NCBI GenBank assembly: GCA_910589415.1
Contig: OU342639.1
Location: 25,428,268-25,492,267 of the forward strand
Source: Malachius bipustulatus
Taxonomy: Eukaryota > Arthropoda > Insecta > Coleoptera > Melyridae
Length of the DNA: 64,000 nucleotides
Direction: 5' to 3'
The position numbers and the translations under genes are program-made. Below are positions 59,013-64,000 of the stretch, one piece after another; position 1 is the first letter of the stretch; every line of letters begins with the position of its first letter. The notes beneath the pieces are model-generated. The model saw only the letters and a program-made list of their open reading frames with translations, made no database searches and had not been told where the DNA came from.

Positions 59013-59345
59013 ATACAGGTTGTTTCAGTGATATTGGACCAAATTGAAAGGGGTAGTTCCTCTCATAAATATAAGTTGAAAAAAGGAATTTCAGCTCAGA
59101 ATGAGGTTTTGTTTAAACGATAGATGTCTACAGAGTATCAAAGTTTTAAAAAAATGTAACACTTTTATTTGGTTATTCTCTAATTTGGCTATTTTAGGTT
59201 TTCTAGATGTCTTCCAGTGTCGTAGATATTCAGGGTTCAGGGTTAACAATAATTACAGTAGATACTTTCGTGAGAAACTTACTATATATATAGTGGCTTT
59301 ACGTCCCTTACACATACAATTTCCCTTACGCATTTTCAATAAAAA
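59013..59345 (+). mobile_element. Probable single end of a CAGGGTG-class element
   Basis: TACAGGTTGTTTCAGTGATATTGGACCAAATTG resembles a decayed CAGGGTGTTTCA terminus, and the block ends in an A12 tract (59342-59353). No mirrored partner end was found, so the element is truncated. Confidence 0.4.
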
Positions 59346-61756
59346 AAAAAAAATTAAATTAAAAGTTTTTGAGAACAAGGACCAATCTAAAATCCAATTC
59401 CTTTCCTTCTTTCTGTACAATCTGAACACAATGGTATTCTGGAAAATTTCAATCAATCAACGAATTAAGACGTACACAGATCGCTTGATTTTACAAAAGG
59501 TATACGAACACATAACCTATAAATTTTGTGAAAATCAGGATTCAAGTTGCTCTCGACAAGAGTCGTTGTATCCAAAGCAACATTCATTTGACGGATTTTT
59601 ACAGGAATATCAAATTGTGTTCCCAGATGAATCGATTCAGGGAATAATACTTGAGGGCTTACATCCTATGCTGAAGACTGTTATTGCGACAGGAATTAGA
59701 AGGCAAGGCAGACAGATCTAACATTACGAACAAATAGGCTATACGGAGGTAGTTTATAATTCAGAGAAAACTGGATACTCTGGAAACGGTAAACTTTTGT
59801 TTACCGAATTGGAATGGATTACTCAGGACAAGTCCCTTTAAGGTGATAATGCTCTCAATACTGTCAACTGGGTGCATGTATAAATAAGGTAATAATAAAG
59901 GTCTTCAGAAAAGAACCTGAATACAGATTTTGCAATAAAGAAGACGAGACCACTTCTCGTGTAATAATAATTGAGTGAGAGCACACTACGGCAGTCTTGA
60001 GATATGTCTTGGACTGGTCTCATCTCTAATTGGTCCTCGAGTTGCCGGTTACAAAACGTTGAATAAAAATCGTGCGCACGACGGGGTGCAATATCCCTAA
60101 TTACTGCATAGTTAGGATGTAATTATATATCGACTATTCTATATCTATATAATCCAGATAATATAGTCTTAAACAAACAAAGAAACAACCAAGGTAATCA
60201 TTTGTGAAAATAGAGAAGGATTATTCACTAGAAGGAACTTATTAGTGATGATATTTCCTATCCTTCGTTCTATTCTCGAGACTTATAACAATATTCGCTC
60301 TCTCCAGATAATCCCTCTAATCTCATGGAACCAGCTTTCTGAAATACCCACTTTTGCAAAATTTCCTTGCATCGTAAAATCAGGACGCTTTCAAAATCTA
60401 TTCCAAGCACCAGTTACCCCATTATCATTATGTAATTCAGTTCCAATTATCCGTCTGCAGTATTTATCGTTAGTGAAACGTTATCAGTCTACTGAAGAGA
60501 CCATGACGACTATGACGGATTCCGTTATTATTCAATTAGGGGACCTTATGTCTATTCCCAAACGATTTTTTTTTAGTTAATTACGTTAACCATTATCTCC
60601 GTCTCACTGTAATGCATAAAAACGGTATATCTCCATCTTATAATATGTTGTGTCTACCGCAATTAACTTTGCAATAATTTGCAACAATTATTTTCAACCT
60701 CTATTTACATTACAATAACAACAAGGACGATTGAAGGACTGCAGAAGACAGAATTGAAGAAATAATGAAAATAAAGAATAATGGAAGACTACCAAAACGA
60801 ATTATTAGAATATTATTATTTAAAGAACATAGGTACAAATTGTATTTGTATCATAGCAAAACTGATACAACAAAGAATCAGCATATAATTTTTTATTGGA
60901 AAAATACAAGCCTCATCAACGTCGAGACTTGAGAGGGTTATTAGCGACAGAAAACATTTACATAGCGATCGCATTAATCATTCGAATCAAGTACCTATAT
61001 CGAGCGTAGCTAGGTATAAAACTGTGCTATAGAATTATACCTTACAACTATTTTTAGTGGGTTGAATTGTTTTTTTTTTTGAATTGTGACAAAGTAATAC
61101 TGTTGATGTTGAGAATGGATTTTACTTGCCGGTAACCACGACGTCTAACATGAACTGCTTGATACGTTGATTAAAAAGGCATTATAGTTCTTATTAAAGT
61201 ACCTATACTCTGCTCGGCGCTTGGTGAAACATTATTAGATGAATTAATTGATATTACTAAAAGTAATATACACTTCATTTACAATCGACGCCCGAATTGA
61301 CTGCTATATTATTAAAGGTACTAAATAAACAATAATTGTCCGTTTGGTAGATTCACAGCAAAGTAAAAAATAGTTATAATAGTTCTATAATACAGGCTTC
61401 GCAATTATTATTGTTATAGGCTCGATTATAGGTATGCTACTACAGGTTAATTACAGCAAATTTGGTATTACGCCAACAGGTGAAAGGGGCCATATTGCTT
61501 GTATAGTTGATAATTTAATCAATGCAGCAAATTTTATTACAAACATAATTATGTACCATATACTAAAGCAATTACGAATCAACTGTCAAAATAATTAAGC
61601 ATTAGTTTGAAAAATATCACTTCAAAATCAAGAGTGGTTATATGAAAAAAAAAATTGCTTAAACAATGCAAAAAGACACATCTGATACCTAATTATGTTG
61701 AATCCGAAGTATAGAAGGTTAAATACAAAAATTGCTTATTTTTCATCAATACCTAC
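59346..61756. other. Possible decayed retroelement, otherwise unassigned
   Basis: The 3' half of a 206-codon frame (59440-59721) includes FDGFLQEYQIVFPDESIQ and EGLHPMLKTV, which faintly recalls LTR-retrotransposon gag. The 111-codon frame at 60245-60580 may be part of the same relic. Neither is secure. The remaining sequence up to the LTR is AT-rich. Confidence 0.25.
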
Positions 61757-61937
61757 TGTTGTGTATAAATATTTGGGAGGTTTGGCAACCTAGTGTGTAG
61801 GTATGCGCAGGACAAAGAGAGAGAGAATATGAAAATGGCCGGTGTACAGTAGAGTTTTGCGTTTCTGTATTTTATTTTTGAATTGTGAATAAAGTGTTCA
61901 GTTGTAAACGATTATTATTAGTTCCGAATATACCACA
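61757..61937 (+). repeat. 5' LTR of Ty3/gypsy-type retrotransposon
   Basis: About 181 bp from TGTTGTG to CCACA, with a TATAAAT box at 61764 and a polyadenylation signal AATAAA at 61888. It lies directly upstream of a primer-binding-site-like sequence and an intact gag-pol frame. The 3' LTR is outside the window, so the ends are inferred from the TG...CA rule and the position of the PBS. Confidence 0.7.
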
Positions 61938-61938
61938 A

Positions 61939-61952
61939 TTGGCGACGAGGAT
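61939..61952 (+). promoter_or_regulatory. Primer binding site of the LTR retrotransposon
   Basis: TTGGCGACGAGGAT begins two bases after the LTR end. TGG followed by 11 or more bases is the expected complement of a tRNA 3' CCA end, where minus-strand DNA synthesis is primed. I did not identify the tRNA. Confidence 0.65.
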
Positions 61953-62011
61953 TTTAAATGGTGGCTATAGTAAATAGGTAATCCCTATTAGAAGAAAAAG
62001 GAAAAGTGTTT

Positions 62012-64000
62012 ATGGAGCCGGCGAAAGTATCGGTGTCGTGGGTATACGAATTAAAAAAGTCGGAACTAGTGACGCAAATTCGTAATTTTGGTCAAGAAGT
62101 GAAAGAAAGTCAAACAGTAGACGAATTAAGAAGAATTTTAGTGCAAATTTTGCGAAATGAAATTAAGTCTGAGAGTATTCCAGTAATCGAAATTATCAAA
62201 TCTAATAATTCGGTGTCCAGTGGGGCATCAGTAGTGGAAACGGAACCGGCAGTTCCCTACAAATTCGAGAACGAGCAGCGCGGTGAAATTAGTGAAAAAC
62301 AAGAAACGATCGTCGAGGAGCAAGCAACCGTTGTTATCAGCAAGGCGTCTGAAAGTAACAAAACACCGACAGAGGAGTCGAAAAACGGTGACGGTGATAA
62401 AAATTCGTCCGCAATTATTGGTGTTCGTAAAAATCAAAAGACGATGGCAGATCGGTGCAAAATTGAATTTCATCTTAATGTTGATGATTGGGAAACATTT
62501 ATTGAACGTCTTGAATTATATTTTGTGGCTCAGGATATCGAAAAATCTAAGCATGTACCCGAACTTTTAACTAAAATTAGTGCGGAAACGTATACGTTAA
62601 TAAAAAATCTAGTGGTTCCAAAAAAACCTAAAGATTTCACTTTTGAAGAAATTGTGGACATAGTTTCGAATCATCTCAATCCAAAACCATCTGAACTAAT
62701 TGAAAGGCACAAATTTTCGCAAGTTAGACAGAACATAGATGAATCTATTGGCGACTTTGTTACCAGAATAAAACGTATGTCAGTGAACTGTGGATTTTCT
62801 GATTTAAATACACATCTTCGAGATCAGTTTGTCTGTGGTATTCGAGACAGAGAAACACGAGTGAAACTTTTTGCCCAGAAAGAATTGACTTTCAAGGAAG
62901 CTCAAGACATCGCCGAGTGTCAGGAGTTGGCAGTGAAGAATGCGACCAAAGCTGAAGAATTATCAAGTAATCGCAGAAGGGATCCAGAAAATGAGGTAAA
63001 CTTTGTTGGCAGGAAAAACAATGCAACGAGTCACAAGTGGAGACAAAATAGCAAATCATGTATCAGAGGACATCATCGTGATTCAGCTAGCGCTAATGGT
63101 GCTAGCATCCCTAGGTTTTGGTCTGGAAATTCCAGACACAAGCAGTCATCTTCAGCGAAGCCAGTTAGCAAGTTTGGAGGTATGAACAATCGAAGCGGAT
63201 CTGGTATGTCGTACAATTCTAATTTCAAATGTTATTGTTGTGGTGCCTACAATAGTCATTTTGCGAAGGACTGTTTACATAGATTTAAGACTTGTAGTTA
63301 CTGTAATGTTAAAGGTCATCTAGAAATTAATTGTTTTAAGAAAAGCAATAGTAATAAAAAAAGAATTAACCATTTACATGTCAATGACAATATTATCGAT
63401 GACGATAGAGATAAAAAAAATGAGTTGCCAGAGGAATATGATTTTTTTAAGCTAAACAGATTCAAGAGTGATAACTCGATTACTAGGGATGCTAATCCGA
63501 TGTTGATAGATGTAGTAGTTAATGATAATAAAATTTCTATGCAGGTCGATACAGGATCTTATGTAACTGTTTGTTCAGAAAATGTAAAGAATAATATTTT
63601 CCATGCTTTGCCCCTGGTCGAGTCTGATTTAACTCTAACCACTTACGGGAAAAATGAGTTAAAGCCAATTGGTATGTTGATAGATTTATCTGTGAATTTT
63701 AAAGGGAGGATAGTAACAGGTTTGAAATGTTATGTAATCAGAGGTGAGGGACCAACATTAATAGGTCGTAGCTGGCTGAAATCGCTTAATTTCTGGCCAT
63801 TGCGAATTGAGATGAATTACTGTGAGCAAAATAATTTTGAAAGCAAAATAGTATTTGAGAAAATGAGGGACAAATTTCCTGATTTATTCGGTAGTGGTCA
63901 AGGTGTTTATAATGGAAGAAAGGTAAAGTTAGTATTTAAAGAGAATTTTAAACCGGTGCAATTGAAGCCTCATAGAGTACCTTTTTCTTTGAAAAGCAAA
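62012..64000 (+). CDS. Ty3/gypsy gag-pol polyprotein, 5' part, intact
   Basis: The frame opens after a TAA at 61979, and ATG 62012 is the first Met. I read all 663 codons to the window end without a stop, and the frame is still open. Residues ~150-315 form a helical gag core (WETFIERLELYF near 160; later FVTRIKRM and QFVCGIRD). Two zinc knuckles start at residues ~407 (a slightly odd CX2CX5HX4C) and ~428 (canonical CX2CX4HX4C). The aspartic protease active site VDTGS is at ~512-515, followed by the GRSWL segment that precedes RT. At the edge, KPHRVPFSLKSK is the start of the reverse transcriptase. Gag and pol share one frame with no frameshift, as in several insect gypsy lineages. The intact frame suggests recent insertion. 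The remaining RT, RNase H and integrase should lie downstream. Confidence 0.92.
   Translation, partial: MEPAKVSVSWVYELKKSELVTQIRNFGQEVKESQTVDELRRILVQILRNEIKSESIPVIEIIKSNNSVSSGASVVETEPAVPYKFENEQRGEISEKQETIVEEQATVVISKASESNKTPTEESKNGDGDKNSSAIIGVRKNQKTMADRCKIEFHLNVDDWETFIERLELYFVAQDIEKSKHVPELLTKISAETYTLIKNLVVPKKPKDFTFEEIVDIVSNHLNPKPSELIERHKFSQVRQNIDESIGDFVTRIKRMSVNCGFSDLNTHLRDQFVCGIRDRETRVKLFAQKELTFKEAQDIAECQELAVKNATKAEELSSNRRRDPENEVNFVGRKNNATSHKWRQNSKSCIRGHHRDSASANGASIPRFWSGNSRHKQSSSAKPVSKFGGMNNRSGSGMSYNSNFKCYCCGAYNSHFAKDCLHRFKTCSYCNVKGHLEINCFKKSNSNKKRINHLHVNDNIIDDDRDKKNELPEEYDFFKLNRFKSDNSITRDANPMLIDVVVNDNKISMQVDTGSYVTVCSENVKNNIFHALPLVESDLTLTTYGKNELKPIGMLIDLSVNFKGRIVTGLKCYVIRGEGPTLIGRSWLKSLNFWPLRIEMNYCEQNNFESKIVFEKMRDKFPDLFGSGQGVYNGRKVKLVFKENFKPVQLKPHRVPFSLKSK

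Noticed and set aside
59101..59721. 206-codon frame as a host gene
   Set aside because: Its first half translates a MITE-like end and an A-rich tract. Only the last ~90 codons look protein-like, with a faint gag resemblance.

Overview
This looks like a piece of an AT-rich animal nuclear genome, most likely an insect. It has long introns or intergenic DNA, non-LTR and LTR retrotransposons, tRNA-derived SINEs, many inverted-repeat elements ending in CAGGGTG, and recurrent words such as AGGTACCTAC. I see no bacterial-type genes, operons, rRNA or CRISPR array. The order (beetle, bug or moth) cannot be settled from the sequence.

Layout. Positions 1-30242 are almost entirely repeats in nested mirror-image structures. 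Two inverted copies of one family lie at 74-1970 (minus) and 25771-30242 (plus), with a solo end at 17736-17890. The family ends in a perfect A/T hairpin and is built from ~650-bp tandem units. Next to the left copy is a non-LTR retrotransposon on the minus strand (1976-4146) that keeps its ORF1 and endonuclease but has no reverse transcriptase. Then comes a ~12-kb palindrome (4656-16637) with almost no spacer. Its two arms carry private insertions: a short retroposon with a 12-bp target duplication on the left, and a 0.9-kb inverted-repeat element on the right. Positions 17.9-25.7 kb hold two more inverted-repeat elements and degenerate LINE and Ty3/gypsy integrase relics. The right copy of the outer family is interrupted by a foldback-type element (26767-29400). 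That element's terminal arrays are 20-bp units, each itself a palindrome, and it contains a further 1.5-kb inverted-repeat element.

Positions 30-61 kb are quieter and look like a long intron or intergenic region. The best host-gene signal is one exon at 49190-49313 (+), which encodes the start of a fibronectin type III domain and has good splice sites. A second, unidentified candidate exon lies at 44639-44814 (-). Around them are a tyrosine-recombinase fragment, tRNA-like SINE heads, a head-to-head SINE pair, several small foldbacks, and a 3.1-kb element made of two inverted 3' halves of a mariner-type transposon.

From 61757 to the window end is the 5' part of a young-looking Ty3/gypsy LTR retrotransposon on the plus strand. 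A ~181-bp LTR and a primer-binding-site-like sequence are followed by a gag-pol frame with no stop codon for at least 663 codons (gag, two zinc knuckles, DTGS protease, start of RT), which runs off the window.

Apart from the putative exons, nothing here acts as a pathway; the window is mainly a record of transposition. The most unusual feature is mirror-image organisation at every scale: 20 bp, 55 bp, 0.5-1.5 kb, 3 kb, 12 kb and 30 kb.
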